64,000 bases of DNA from Pannonibacter anstelovis (GTDB taxonomy: Bacteria; Pseudomonadota; Alphaproteobacteria; Rhizobiales; Stappiaceae). Of this stretch, positions 20,355 to 29,269 are shown one piece after another. Each line of letters starts with the position of its first letter. The stretch's first letter is position 1. The stretch is from positions 186,001 through 250,000 of the forward strand of contig NZ_JBAKBF010000001.1 of the NCBI RefSeq assembly GCF_036881715.1. The letters are read 5' to 3'. The notes below the pieces were generated by a model. It saw only the letters and a program-made list of their open reading frames with translations, was not told the DNA's origin and did not search any database. Made by a program: the position numbers and the translations under genes.

Positions 20355-22136
20355 ATGCACCGCTACCGGAGCCACACTTGCGGCCAATTGCGCGCGAGCC
20401 ACGTTGGGGAAACCGTTCGCCTGTCGGGCTGGGTCCACCGCGTGCGCGATCATGGCGGGCTTCTTTTCATCGACCTGCGTGACCATTATGGCATCACCCA
20501 GTGCGTGGTTGACCCGGACAGCGCCGCCTTCAAGCTGGCCGAAACCGTCCGTTCCGAATGGTGCATCCGCATCGACGGCGAAGTGAAGGCGCGCACGGCA
20601 GAGACGGTGAATGCAGGCCTTCCGACCGGCGAGATCGAGCTGTTCATCCGCGACATGGAAGTGCTGGGCGCTGCCAAGGAACTGCCGCTGCCGGTGTTCG
20701 GCGAGCAGGAGTATCCCGAAGACGTCCGCCTGACCTACCGCTTCCTTGATCTGCGCCGTGAGACGCTGCACAAGAACATCGTCAAGCGCACCCAGATCAT
20801 CGCCGCCATGCGCCGCGAGATGACAAAGGGCGGCTTTACCGAATATTCGACGCCGATCCTCACCGCCTCCTCGCCGGAAGGCGCACGTGACTTCCTGGTG
20901 CCGAGCCGCATCCATCCGGGCACCTTCTATGCGCTGCCTCAGGCGCCGCAGCAGTACAAGCAGCTTCTGATGATGGCGGGCTTCGACCGCTATTTCCAGA
21001 TCGCCCCCTGCTTCCGCGACGAGGACCCGCGCGCTGACCGTCTGCCGGGCGAGTTCTACCAGCTCGACCTCGAGATGAGCTTCGTCACGCAGGAAGACGT
21101 GTGGACCACCATGGAACCGGTGATCCGCGGCATCTTCGAGGAGTTTGCCGAAGGCAAGCCGGTGACGCAGACCTTCCGCCGCATCGCCTATGACGATTCG
21201 ATCCGCATGTACGGCTCCGACAAGCCGGATCTGCGCAACCCGATCGTGATGCAGGAGGTCTCCGAACACTTCCGCGGTTCGGGCTTCAAGATCTTCGCCC
21301 GCATGCTGGAAGACGAGCGCAACCAGGTCTGGGCCATTCCGGCCAAGACCGGCGGCAGCCGTGCTTTCTGTGACCGGATGAACTCCTGGGCGCAGGGACA
21401 GGGCCAGCCGGGCCTCGGCTATATCTTCTGGCGCAAGGAAGGCGATGTGCTGGAAGGCGCAGGCCCCATTGCCAAGAACATCGGCGAGGAGCGCACAGAA
21501 GCGATCCGCCAGCAGCTTGGCCTTGAGGACGGTGATGCCGCCTTCTTCGTCGCCGGTGATCCGGCGAAGTTCTACAAGTTCGCCGGCGAAGCACGTACCC
21601 GCGCAGGCGAGGATCTGAACCTCGTCGACCGCGACCGGTTCGAGCTGTGCTGGATTGTCGACTTCCCGTTCTATGAGTGGAACGAGGATGAGAAGAAGCT
21701 CGATTTCGCCCACAACCCCTTCTCGATGCCGCAGGGCGGCATGGAGGCGCTGGAGAACCAGGACCCGCTGACCATCAAGGCCTATCAGTATGACATGGTC
21801 TGCAATGGCTTCGAGATCGCGTCCGGCTCGATCCGTAACCAGTCGCCGGAGCTGATGGTCAAGGCCTTCGAGAAGGTTGGCCTGAGCGCGTCCGACGTGG
21901 AAGAGCGCTTCGGCGGCCTCTACCGCGCCTTCCAGTATGGCGCACCGCCGCATGGCGGCATGGCCGCTGGCGTGGACCGCATCATCATGCTGCTGGTGGG
22001 GGCAAAGAACCTGCGCGAAGTTTCACTGTTCCCGATGAACCAGCAGGCGCAGGACCTGTTGATGGGCGCGCCGACGCCGCCCAGCAACGAACAGCTGCGG
22101 GAGCTGCATCTGCGGCTTAACCTTCCGGCCAAGTGA
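20355..22136 (+). CDS. aspS: Aspartyl-tRNA synthetase (probably non-discriminating)
   Basis: 593 aa class II synthetase starting MHRYRSHTCGQLRASHVG after a GAGGA site. It has an N-terminal OB-fold anticodon-binding domain, motif 2 around FQIAPCFRDEDPRADR, a bacterial-type GAD insertion domain (about 300-410) and motif 3 (PHGGMAAGVDRIIMLL). It charges tRNA-Asp. Many alphaproteobacteria lack AsnRS and use this enzyme also on tRNA-Asn with GatCAB; that is family knowledge, and the window cannot confirm it. Confidence 0.96.
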   Translation: MHRYRSHTCGQLRASHVGETVRLSGWVHRVRDHGGLLFIDLRDHYGITQCVVDPDSAAFKLAETVRSEWCIRIDGEVKARTAETVNAGLPTGEIELFIRDMEVLGAAKELPLPVFGEQEYPEDVRLTYRFLDLRRETLHKNIVKRTQIIAAMRREMTKGGFTEYSTPILTASSPEGARDFLVPSRIHPGTFYALPQAPQQYKQLLMMAGFDRYFQIAPCFRDEDPRADRLPGEFYQLDLEMSFVTQEDVWTTMEPVIRGIFEEFAEGKPVTQTFRRIAYDDSIRMYGSDKPDLRNPIVMQEVSEHFRGSGFKIFARMLEDERNQVWAIPAKTGGSRAFCDRMNSWAQGQGQPGLGYIFWRKEGDVLEGAGPIAKNIGEERTEAIRQQLGLEDGDAAFFVAGDPAKFYKFAGEARTRAGEDLNLVDRDRFELCWIVDFPFYEWNEDEKKLDFAHNPFSMPQGGMEALENQDPLTIKAYQYDMVCNGFEIASGSIRNQSPELMVKAFEKVGLSASDVEERFGGLYRAFQYGAPPHGGMAAGVDRIIMLLVGAKNLREVSLFPMNQQAQDLLMGAPTPPSNEQLRELHLRLNLPAK

Positions 22137-22143
22137 TCTGATG

Positions 22144-22170
22144 CTGCGCCCGCCCAAAAAGCGGGCGCAG
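22144..22170 (+). terminator. Hairpin between aspS and the ABC exporter gene
   Basis: CTGCGCCCGC and GCGGGCGCAG form a perfect 10-bp stem with a CCAAAAA loop, 8 bases after the aspS stop. No T-run follows (CCGTATTATC), so it may be a weak terminator or an RNA-stabilising hairpin. Confidence 0.5.
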
Positions 22171-22235
22171 CCGTATTATCCGGCGGAACTCTTCGCGCCA
22201 AGGGCGCGGGCCGCCGCAGACCAGAGGCGTGAAAC

Positions 22236-24008
22236 GTGAGCGTCAAGACCTGGTTTCAGGACCCGGATGGCACCTATGAGGTGATCCGGCGTCTCGTCTC
22301 CGAAAATGCCCGTGCCCATGTTCCGGGTTATCTTCTTTCATTCCTGTTCATGGGTCTCGTGGCTGGTTCGACTGCCGCCAGCGCCTGGATCATGCGTGAC
22401 GTGATCAATGAGGTCTTCGTCAACCGTGACCAGGGAATGGTGCGGCTGATTGCCTTTACGGTGATGGCCATCTTCGCCGTGAAGGGCATCTCGACCTATG
22501 GCCAGCAGGTAACAATGAGCCGTATCGGCAATGCCATTGTCGCCGATTGCCAGCGCCGCCTGTTCCGCACCATCACCCGTCAGGACATGGCTTTCTTTGA
22601 CCGCACGCCGCTCGGTGATCTGGCGACACGGCTTTCGCACAATGCACAGGCCGCCCGCAGCGTGCTCGACATGGTGGTTCTGTCGCTTGGCCGTGATCTC
22701 CTGAGCGTCGTGGGACTTGTGGCCGTTATGGTCATTCAGGATCCCGGCCTCAGCGCCATCGCGCTGCTGATCATGCCACCGGCCGTCTTCGGCGTGTCGC
22801 TGCTGGTGCGCCGGGTGCGCAAGCACGCCAAGTCCCAGTTCGTCTCCACCACCAAGATCGTCTCAGCCGTCCAGGAGACCGCGATCGGCGTGCGTGTGGT
22901 CAAGGCCTTCCGGGTCGAAGACCGGATGCGCGCCGAGATGGACAAGGCGATCACCGATGTGGAGCGCCGCGCCAACCGCATTGCTGCGCTGACGGCCCGC
23001 ACCTCGCCGCTGATGGAAACACTCGGCGGCTTTGCGATTGCGCTGGTCATTCTCTATGGCGGCTTCAGCGTCATCGAACAGGGCAAGGACCCCGGCGGTT
23101 TCTTCTCCTTCATCACCGCGCTATTGCTGGCCTATGAACCAGTGAAGCGTCTTGCCCGCCTGCATGTGAACCTCAGCTCCAATCTGGTCGGCGTGCGTCT
23201 CATGTTCGAGATGCTGGACCGCCCGCCCGCCTTCGAGGATACGCCGGATGCAGTCGAGCTGAAGACCGGCAGGGGCGAGGTCCGGTTCGAGGGCGTTCAT
23301 TTCACCTATGGCGACAAGCCCGTTCTGACCGGTCTCGATCTTGTCGCGGAAGCGGGCAAGGTGACGGCGCTGGTCGGCTCTTCTGGCGCGGGCAAGTCCA
23401 CCACCTTCTCGCTGCTCGAGCGGTTCTACGACGTCCAGACGGGGCGCATTCTCATCGACGGGCAGGACATCCGGGAGGTGACATTGGCCTCGCTGCGCGA
23501 CCAGATCGCACTTGTCACGCAGGATACGTTCCTCTTCGATCTGTCCATCCGCGACAACATCGCCCTTGGCCGCCCCGGTGCGGGGGATGCGGACATCATA
23601 CGTGCAGCGGTGGATGCCAATGCGCATGAGTTCATCGAGGCGATGGAACAGGGCTATGACACTTTCGTCGGTGAAGGCGGAGGACGGCTTTCCGGCGGCC
23701 AGCGCCAGCGCATCGCCATTGCCCGCGCCATGCTGCGCGATGCACCGATCCTGCTGCTGGACGAGGCCACATCGGCACTTGACGCTGAATCTGAAGCAAA
23801 GGTGCAGGGGGCACTGAAGCGGCTGATGCAGGGACGGACGACGCTTGTCATTGCCCACCGTCTTTCCACTGTCCGTGATGCCGATTGTATCGCCGTGTTC
23901 GACCGGGGCCGGGTGGTAGAGACCGGCACGCATGAAACGCTTCTGGCCCATGACGGTGTTTATCGCAGGCTCTATGATCTGCAGTTCAGGGGCACGGCGA
24001 AGGGGTAA
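22236..24008 (+). CDS. ABC exporter, fused transmembrane and ATPase domains (MsbA-like)
   Basis: 590 aa half-transporter starting at GTG with an AGAGG site upstream (MSVKTWFQDPD). Six membrane helices span about residues 25-310, followed by an ATPase domain with Walker A GSSGAGKST (about 380), signature RLSGGQRQRIAIARAML, Walker B ILLLDEATSALD and the switch His in VIAHRLSTVRDAD. It resembles the MsbA/lipid and multidrug exporter branch, so the product acts as a homodimer; the substrate is unassigned. It follows aspS by about 100 bases with a hairpin between. Confidence 0.9.
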   Translation: MSVKTWFQDPDGTYEVIRRLVSENARAHVPGYLLSFLFMGLVAGSTAASAWIMRDVINEVFVNRDQGMVRLIAFTVMAIFAVKGISTYGQQVTMSRIGNAIVADCQRRLFRTITRQDMAFFDRTPLGDLATRLSHNAQAARSVLDMVVLSLGRDLLSVVGLVAVMVIQDPGLSAIALLIMPPAVFGVSLLVRRVRKHAKSQFVSTTKIVSAVQETAIGVRVVKAFRVEDRMRAEMDKAITDVERRANRIAALTARTSPLMETLGGFAIALVILYGGFSVIEQGKDPGGFFSFITALLLAYEPVKRLARLHVNLSSNLVGVRLMFEMLDRPPAFEDTPDAVELKTGRGEVRFEGVHFTYGDKPVLTGLDLVAEAGKVTALVGSSGAGKSTTFSLLERFYDVQTGRILIDGQDIREVTLASLRDQIALVTQDTFLFDLSIRDNIALGRPGAGDADIIRAAVDANAHEFIEAMEQGYDTFVGEGGGRLSGGQRQRIAIARAMLRDAPILLLDEATSALDAESEAKVQGALKRLMQGRTTLVIAHRLSTVRDADCIAVFDRGRVVETGTHETLLAHDGVYRRLYDLQFRGTAKG

Positions 24009-24070
24009 GCTGCGTTTTTCTCCAGACGCTGTTCATCCGGGACTGAAAAGACTGACTGCAAAAATAAGAA

Positions 24071-24096
24071 CGCCGGGCAGATCCCTCTGCCCGGCG
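24071..24096. terminator. Strong bidirectional intrinsic terminator
   Basis: CGCCGGGCAG and CTGCCCGGCG form a perfect 10-bp stem with a 6-base loop, followed by TTTTCGTTT on the plus strand. On the minus strand an A/T-rich TTCTTATTTTT follows. It ends both the ABC exporter gene and the convergent exported-protein gene that stops at 24156. Confidence 0.9.
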
Positions 24097-24155
24097 TTTT
24101 CGTTTCCTGTATCAGGTGGGCTGTTCCCGGTAAGTAGGCTCACCGGGAAGAGGTA

Positions 24156-26327
24156 TTACTCTGCCGTGGCGCTTGCTCCGAGCAGATCCGGAATGGTCTG
24201 CGGAGCGGTGGCGCCAGCACCCAGTATCTGGGTGACCGGAACCGGTGCCTTCGGAGCCATCTCGATCACGATGTTCTTCGGGTCGGCGGCGAAGGTGCGG
24301 GCAGCTTCCAGAAGTTCCTCGCCGAAGCGGGTGCCGGTGAGCGGACCCATGTCCTGGGCCATCGTGTCGACAAGGCCGGCAGCGAGCTCTTCCTGAGTCA
24401 GGCCGGACTGATCAGCCTGCGCGCCAATGAATGCAGACAATACGGCAAGGTTCTCAGCTTCGATCCGGCCAGACTTGATGCTGGCGGTTGCCAGGGCCAT
24501 CTGCGCCAGTTCCGGGTTTTCGAAGATATCCTTCGGGATCCCGCCGATAGTGAAGGTCATGTGGATCTTGCCACCGTCCTTCATCTCAAGGCTCAGATCC
24601 TTGAGGGTCAGATCGCCCGTGCTCTCATCCCAGTTCATCTCGAAGTTCTGGTCGATGACCACCTCGGAGATGTTGAGGCGTTTTGCAAGATCCTGGAACT
24701 GCGGATCCGGAACCATTGCTGCCGGGAAGCGAAGCCCCTTGATGACGAGGCCGGCCTCGGTCGGGATGCGGTTGATGTGTCCCTTCTCGGTCTGACGGTA
24801 GGCTTCAAGCTCGATAGGGCTGTCACCCAGCGCAGCCGCTTTGACGGACACGTCCAGCACTTCTGCCAGACCGATGATCGGACGGGCGTCAAGGATATCC
24901 TGGACGGAAGGATCCATCCCGTGCGTTTCGAGCTGTGTGGTGCGGATCAGCGCGTCCATCAGGGGAAAGTCGATGTCGCCGACAGCAATACGCCCCAGAT
25001 TGACAGAGACAGACTGCGCGCCCTGATCGGAGTCCAGTTTGAAGCCATCAAAGGCAAAGAGGCCGAGGCCTTCGCTGCTGATGTCCTTCATCTCGAACTT
25101 GTCGAGAGAGCCGGTCAGGTCCGGAGCGGTGAAGCTCACTCCATTCACTGCCATGCCATCGGCCTTGAAGAACCGCAGAGAGTCAACCGCTGCCTCTCCG
25201 GCCGCATCGGTGTCTACAGCAGATTCATCAAGCGCCAGCTGGTCAAGATAGGGCAATATGGGCAGTGCTTCGGCCCTGGTGATGCTCATGGGGTCGGATG
25301 TGATGCTGCCAATCTTGACGTCAACGCTTGCGACATTGACCGTCATGTCTTCAACGGTCTGGCTGCCCATGATGGTCATGCGGCTCGGGTCAGAGCCCTG
25401 TCCGATCAGGGTCAGCAGCGGCATGAAGTCGATATCCTTCACAACCTGCTTGCCGACGGTCATGGTCATCTGTGCCATCTTGCCGCCAGGCTCAAGCGGC
25501 ATGAAGTCCTGGGTCTGGACTGTCTTGCCGACTGAATATTCATCAATCCGGAAGTCCTTGTACCCGGTCATCGCGTAGTCTTCATAGACGGTTTTCTGGT
25601 TCATGCCGTCCGGGCCGGTCATTTCCAGTGTCATCGTGCCGACGTGATAGCGGTCACCCTTGCCGTCCAGCAGCGTACGGGCGATGTCGAGGTAACGCGT
25701 CACCGGGCGCTGCGGATCTTCCGCCACTTCGGGGAGCCGGCTCCAGGCCATGCCTTCTGCCACGTAGCCGGTCTGGCTGAGGATGATCCTCACCGGTTCG
25801 GCAGGTGCCGCATCCGGTGCTGCAGCTTCGGGAGCTTCAGCGCTTTCCTGCGTTTCGCCAGCTTCGCCCTCAGCTGGAGCCTCCGCTGCCTCATCTTCCG
25901 GACTGGGGATCTCAAGCTGCGTCTGGCCGGCACTGGCCGTGTCAAAATACTTGCCGGGAATCTCGACGTCTGCACGGGCGGTACCCGGCACGGAGATCTT
26001 TGCGGCTTCGTAGCCCTTCTCCGTCTCGGTCAGGCCCTCGAAGGTGACAGCATCAACACCGAGTTTCACATCCACCTTGTCTTCGCCGCCGGGCAGAGGA
26101 ATGGCGAATTCGATCTTGACCCCGTGGATGGTCACATCATTTTCGTTTGCACCATCTTCGGCGCGTTCGTAGCTGGCAACCGAAGCCCCCATGCTGGTGA
26201 AGTCCGCCATCCAGCGGTCCACCAGAACACTGGCCTGGTTGGCGAAAGCGTGGGAGGGAAGCGACATGACCAGTACCACCGTGGCGGTACGGGCGCTGAA
26301 GCGGGTGAAGATCGGGTTCGGCAACAA
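24156..26327 (-). CDS. Large exported protein of unknown function (paralogue A)
   Basis: 723 aa. The start is a TTG at 26325-26327 with an excellent AGGAGG site 8 bases upstream; the N-terminus (ATVVLVMSLPSHAFA) is a Sec signal peptide with an Ala-x-Ala cut site. The mature part is acidic, Gly/Asp/Thr-rich and probably beta-structured, with an Ala/Glu/Pro-rich linker near residues 140-180. I recognise no enzymatic motif. The last ~170 residues resemble the end of the neighbouring 386-aa protein, including a shared tail (here VTQILGAGATAPQTIPDLLG). Both are probably periplasmic or surface proteins derived by duplication. Confidence 0.8.
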   Translation of the reverse strand: MLPNPIFTRFSARTATVVLVMSLPSHAFANQASVLVDRWMADFTSMGASVASYERAEDGANENDVTIHGVKIEFAIPLPGGEDKVDVKLGVDAVTFEGLTETEKGYEAAKISVPGTARADVEIPGKYFDTASAGQTQLEIPSPEDEAAEAPAEGEAGETQESAEAPEAAAPDAAPAEPVRIILSQTGYVAEGMAWSRLPEVAEDPQRPVTRYLDIARTLLDGKGDRYHVGTMTLEMTGPDGMNQKTVYEDYAMTGYKDFRIDEYSVGKTVQTQDFMPLEPGGKMAQMTMTVGKQVVKDIDFMPLLTLIGQGSDPSRMTIMGSQTVEDMTVNVASVDVKIGSITSDPMSITRAEALPILPYLDQLALDESAVDTDAAGEAAVDSLRFFKADGMAVNGVSFTAPDLTGSLDKFEMKDISSEGLGLFAFDGFKLDSDQGAQSVSVNLGRIAVGDIDFPLMDALIRTTQLETHGMDPSVQDILDARPIIGLAEVLDVSVKAAALGDSPIELEAYRQTEKGHINRIPTEAGLVIKGLRFPAAMVPDPQFQDLAKRLNISEVVIDQNFEMNWDESTGDLTLKDLSLEMKDGGKIHMTFTIGGIPKDIFENPELAQMALATASIKSGRIEAENLAVLSAFIGAQADQSGLTQEELAAGLVDTMAQDMGPLTGTRFGEELLEAARTFAADPKNIVIEMAPKAPVPVTQILGAGATAPQTIPDLLGASATAE

Positions 26328-26346
26328 GGCTTGGCCTCCTATTGTA

Positions 26347-26386
26347 AAAATGCAAAGCGCGGCAGTTCAGTCAAACCGCCGCGCTG
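26347..26386 (-). terminator. Possible hairpin/attenuator between the two exported-protein genes
   Basis: On the minus strand AGCGCGGC ... GCCGCGCT pairs as an 8-bp stem with a T-rich stretch (TTTGCATTTTTAC) just after it, 20 bases before the start of paralogue A. It could terminate the upstream gene or attenuate paralogue A; the long loop makes this uncertain. Confidence 0.4.
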
Positions 26387-26479
26387 GCTGGTTCCGAATT
26401 CATGCGTCCGGTCTATGGTGCCATTGATGGGCTGCCATCGCGGGAACCCATCGGCCGGCGCGGGACCGTCAAACGGCGC

Positions 26480-27640
26480 TTATTTCTTGTTGGCCGTGAC
26501 GTCGATCCCAAGGATCTGCGGCAGGCCCTGCGGTGCCATGACTGCCGTTCCGAAGATCTGCGCGACGGAAACAGGAGCTGCCGGCTTGGCGTCAGCCTGC
26601 AGTGACACGGGGTTGTCCAGGAATTCGCCGGCAGCAGCTGCCACCTTGGCCTGGAACTCCGGGTTCTGAAGCAGGGCGAGCATCATCGGCAGGCCGGTCT
26701 TGAGCTGGCTAACGACTGCGGCTCGGTCCGATCCTGCAGTCTTGGCCTGCTGGTCGAGGAGGCGGTCGACGATCGAGCCGTTGTCGAAGCGCAGGCGCAT
26801 GGAGTTCAGCGTCAGGCCCTGCAGGATAGCCATGGCTTCGTCGCTGTTGTCCTTGGCTGCTTCCAGCTTCTCGGCCACTTCCTTGGTCAGGCCGCCGATC
26901 TGCACAGCCAGGGCGACGCCGCCCATTTCAGCTGCGGTCATGTCGAGCCTCGGCAGGTCAAGCACACCGGTGACCGGATCCCACTTGAACTCTGCCGCCA
27001 CTTCGGCATTCACGGTCTCATAGCCAAGATCGGTGAGCTGCTTGGCAGTGCCTGCGTCAAGCTCTGAAACCGCAATGGCGATACCCGTCATGTTCAGTTC
27101 GCCCGAGGTTGGCAGATTGCCTTCGCGGCTGTTGATCGCAGCATAGACGGTGTCCAGCGAGGCCTTGGTAACGTCACCTTCGGCGATCTCGATACCTTCA
27201 GCCTCGATGGTGTTGTAATCTGCAGTTTCCTCGAAGGATTTGGACCCGTCAGCAGGCGGAAGAACCACACCTGTCAGGGTCAGCGATGCCATCGACACAG
27301 ATGCGCCGTCCTTGTCTTCAAGCACGGCTTCCTCGATGGCGACGCCATCAAGGCTCATCGTCCCATCTGACTTTTCTTCACCGTTGGTCAGGGTGATGAT
27401 GCCGATGGTGCCGGAACCATCTTCCGGTGTCTTGCCTTCAAGGGCGACATCCTCAAGGGTTACCTGATCGCCATCTTCGGAAACGCTGCCGACCGACACG
27501 ACCTTTACATTGCCGGCCTCTACCCGTGACAGGAAGGCATCGGCAACATCGTTGCCGGTCGCCTCGAAAGCCAGCGCACCGTGGGTCAGCGCCAAGGCCA
27601 TGACGGAGACACTGACACCACGCATCAGAAAGGATCGCAT
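26480..27640 (-). CDS. Exported protein of unknown function (paralogue B)
   Basis: 386 aa with a clear signal peptide (MRSFLMRGVSVSVMALALTH, cleaved after GALA); the ATG follows a GGAGC site. The mature protein is acidic (many Asp/Glu/Gly) with repeating short beta-type segments such as MSLDGVAIEEAVLED and LTLTGVVLPPADG. It shares with paralogue A an exEFKWDPVTGVLDLPRL-type stretch (A: NWDESTGDLTLKDLSL) and the tail VAQIFGTAVMAPQGLPQILG. No catalytic motif is seen. The gene lies upstream of A on the same strand with 152 bases between; co-expression is possible. Confidence 0.8.
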   Translation of the reverse strand: MRSFLMRGVSVSVMALALTHGALAFEATGNDVADAFLSRVEAGNVKVVSVGSVSEDGDQVTLEDVALEGKTPEDGSGTIGIITLTNGEEKSDGTMSLDGVAIEEAVLEDKDGASVSMASLTLTGVVLPPADGSKSFEETADYNTIEAEGIEIAEGDVTKASLDTVYAAINSREGNLPTSGELNMTGIAIAVSELDAGTAKQLTDLGYETVNAEVAAEFKWDPVTGVLDLPRLDMTAAEMGGVALAVQIGGLTKEVAEKLEAAKDNSDEAMAILQGLTLNSMRLRFDNGSIVDRLLDQQAKTAGSDRAAVVSQLKTGLPMMLALLQNPEFQAKVAAAAGEFLDNPVSLQADAKPAAPVSVAQIFGTAVMAPQGLPQILGIDVTANKK

Positions 27641-27934
27641 TTGAAGCTCCAGATTGAGAACTGAAATCTAAACCGCCGGAACCATGTCCCAACCTTGCCA
27701 TAAAGGTCCGTGACCTGCGTCACACACAGGTCTTTGGCTGGAACGCGGCTATCGATGATGCATGGTAAACTACTCCAGCATAACGGCTTTGTGAAATGAT
27801 CTGTCAAAGCGGGCGATTTCACGGCGCTTTGATGCGCCTGGCTCATACTTTTTGCCGGTATGTGGAAAGACATGCATGAACGCACAAATGCTATGGCATT
27901 GTTTCTATCTGGGCTAGAGTGAAGCTGATGGGCC
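27641..27934. other. Intergenic stretch upstream of paralogue B and the riboswitch
   Basis: About 290 bases between divergent units. It is less GC-rich than the surroundings and must hold the promoters of paralogue B (minus) and of the riboswitch transcript (plus). I see no open frame with coding character and no repeat. Confidence 0.4.
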
Positions 27935-28113
27935 GCGCAGACAGATGCTGCTACGGCAAAAAACAGGGAACGGGGTGAGGGCCCGCACATCGTGCAAGGC
28001 CTGATTCCCCGGCTGCCCCCGCAACTGTAAACGGCGAGCGATGCCTCTATGCCACTGGCCCCGCAAGGGCTGGGAAGGCAGGCGAAGCGGTGAACCGTAA
28101 GCCAGGATACCTG
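27935..28113 (+). promoter_or_regulatory. Cobalamin (adenosylcobalamin-class) riboswitch
   Basis: The conserved blocks occur in order: AACAGGGAACGGGGTGAGG at 27962-27980, the B12 box GCTGCCCCCGCAACTGTAA at 28012-28030, GCCACTGG at 28051-28058, GGGAAGGC at 28072-28079 and AAGCCAGGATACC at 28099-28111. This is the full cobalamin aptamer. It lies about 70 bases upstream of the CbiM-like gene start at 28181, so high cobalamin should repress expression of that permease. Confidence 0.94.
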
Positions 28114-28180
28114 TCCATCACATGACCGGGCGCAAAGCCCAATCCAGTCCAATGCGCGGCGGGCGCAGAAAGGAACGAGC

Positions 28181-28861
28181 ATGCATATCGAAGAAGGCGT
28201 CGTTGAAGGCGCGAAAATCATCCTGAGTTATGGCACAGCGGCAACGGCTTTCGGGCTTGCAGCAAAACTCGCCGTTGACGACCTGCGGACCAATGGCGGT
28301 GCCATTCCGCTTCTCCTGCGCAGCATCATGACCACTGCGCTCGTGTTTTGCTTCTTCGAGGTGCTGCCGCATCACCCCGTGGGCGTGTCCGAGGTGCATC
28401 TGATTCTCGGCTCTACACTGCTGCTGCTGTTCGGGGCAGGGGCTGCTGCCATCGGGCTAGCCGCCGGTCTGCTGATGCAGGGCCTGTTCTTTGCACCCTT
28501 CGACCTGCCGCAATACGGCATGAATGTCACCACGCTGCTGGTGCCTCTCTTTGGCATCAGCCTGCTGGCAAAGCGAATCATTGCGCCGTCGACACCGTAT
28601 GTGGACCTGAAATATTCGCAGGCGCTGGCGCTTTCCACCGCCTATCAGGGCGGCATTGTTGCCTGGGTGGCCTTCTGGGCCGTCTATGGCCACGGTTTCT
28701 CCACTGAGAACCTCGCTGATGTGGCCAGCTTCGGTGCGGCTTACATGACCGTGATCATTCTGGAGCCGCTGGTGGACCTCGGCGTGCTGGCGGGCGCAAA
28801 GGCTCTGAAGCAGCTCAGCGGCAGCCCGCTGTTCAACGCAAGGCTTCATGTGGCGGGCTGA
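28181..28861 (+). CDS. CbiM-family energy-coupling-factor cobalt transporter permease (stand-alone)
   Basis: 226 aa integral membrane protein with about seven hydrophobic segments. The N-terminus MHIEEG matches the CbiM/NikM hallmark, in which the amino group and His2 bind Co2+ or Ni2+; GMNVTTLLVPLFGISLL is another family segment. The ATG follows AAAGGAAC. Control by a cobalamin riboswitch supports a cobalt rather than nickel role. No cbiN, cbiQ or cbiO follows; the next genes are convergent. The rest of the ECF module must be elsewhere, or the protein works alone. Confidence 0.85.
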   Translation: MHIEEGVVEGAKIILSYGTAATAFGLAAKLAVDDLRTNGGAIPLLLRSIMTTALVFCFFEVLPHHPVGVSEVHLILGSTLLLLFGAGAAAIGLAAGLLMQGLFFAPFDLPQYGMNVTTLLVPLFGISLLAKRIIAPSTPYVDLKYSQALALSTAYQGGIVAWVAFWAVYGHGFSTENLADVASFGAAYMTVIILEPLVDLGVLAGAKALKQLSGSPLFNARLHVAG

Positions 28862-28877
28862 GCCTTTGGCATGAAAA

Positions 28878-28900
28878 GAGGCCGGGGAACTCCCGGCCTC
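28878..28900 (-). terminator. Terminator shared by the CbiM gene and the RiPP-precursor operon
   Basis: GAGGCCGGG pairs with CCCGGCCTC (perfect 9 bp, loop GAACT). On the minus strand the stem runs into TTTTC, making it the terminator of the four-gene precursor operon; on the plus strand it lies 16 bases after the CbiM stop but has no T-run. Confidence 0.8.
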
Positions 28901-28916
28901 CATGCAAAGGCGTGGA

Positions 28917-29258
28917 TCAGAATGGGTCGTAGCCAATGCGGCGCAGCTTGTCCTGCGTCCAGCCATCGCCCTTGCAGCCCTTGTAGGCGCCGCCGGCTGC
29001 ATAATCGAGCAATTCGTCCGGCAGTTCATCTGCCTCGATGCGGCGCGGAAGCACCAGCACGATCTCTCCGGGAGCTTCTTCCAGGACCCGGATCGCAAGG
29101 CTCGGGACCGGATCCGTGCCAAGCAATTCCACAAGTACTGCATGCGGATCGTTCAGAAGGGCGCTGCGGAAGGCAGTGTCAGTTTCTGCCTTCTTGCGAA
29201 GCTCGGCCTCAAGAACGGCGCGAGCCTTCTCGAACGGATAGGCTGTGATTTCGCTCAT
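28917..29258 (-). CDS. NHLP/proteusin-type RiPP precursor peptide 1
   Basis: 113 aa from ATG 29256-29258 with an AGGGAGA site; longer in-frame starts upstream overlap the preceding gene and are unlikely. The leader (1-90) is of the nitrile hydratase alpha-like type: an N-terminal amphipathic helix, the NDPHAVLVELLGTDPVPSL segment, EIVLVLPRR, and the acidic ELPDELLDYAAGG end. The putative 23-residue core after Gly-Gly begins AYKGCKGDGW, with its only Cys at core position 5, and ends GYDPF. It is last in a four-gene operon, 11 bases after peptide 2. No maturation enzyme is adjacent. Confidence 0.85.
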   Translation of the reverse strand: MSEITAYPFEKARAVLEAELRKKAETDTAFRSALLNDPHAVLVELLGTDPVPSLAIRVLEEAPGEIVLVLPRRIEADELPDELLDYAAGGAYKGCKGDGWTQDKLRRIGYDPF

Positions 29259-29269
29259 GATCGTCTCCC

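Noticed and set aside
20172..21953. A 593-codon open frame opposite aspS
   Set aside because: The composition is that of a reverse-frame artefact (His/Asp/Val/Ala-rich); aspS is fully supported on the plus strand.
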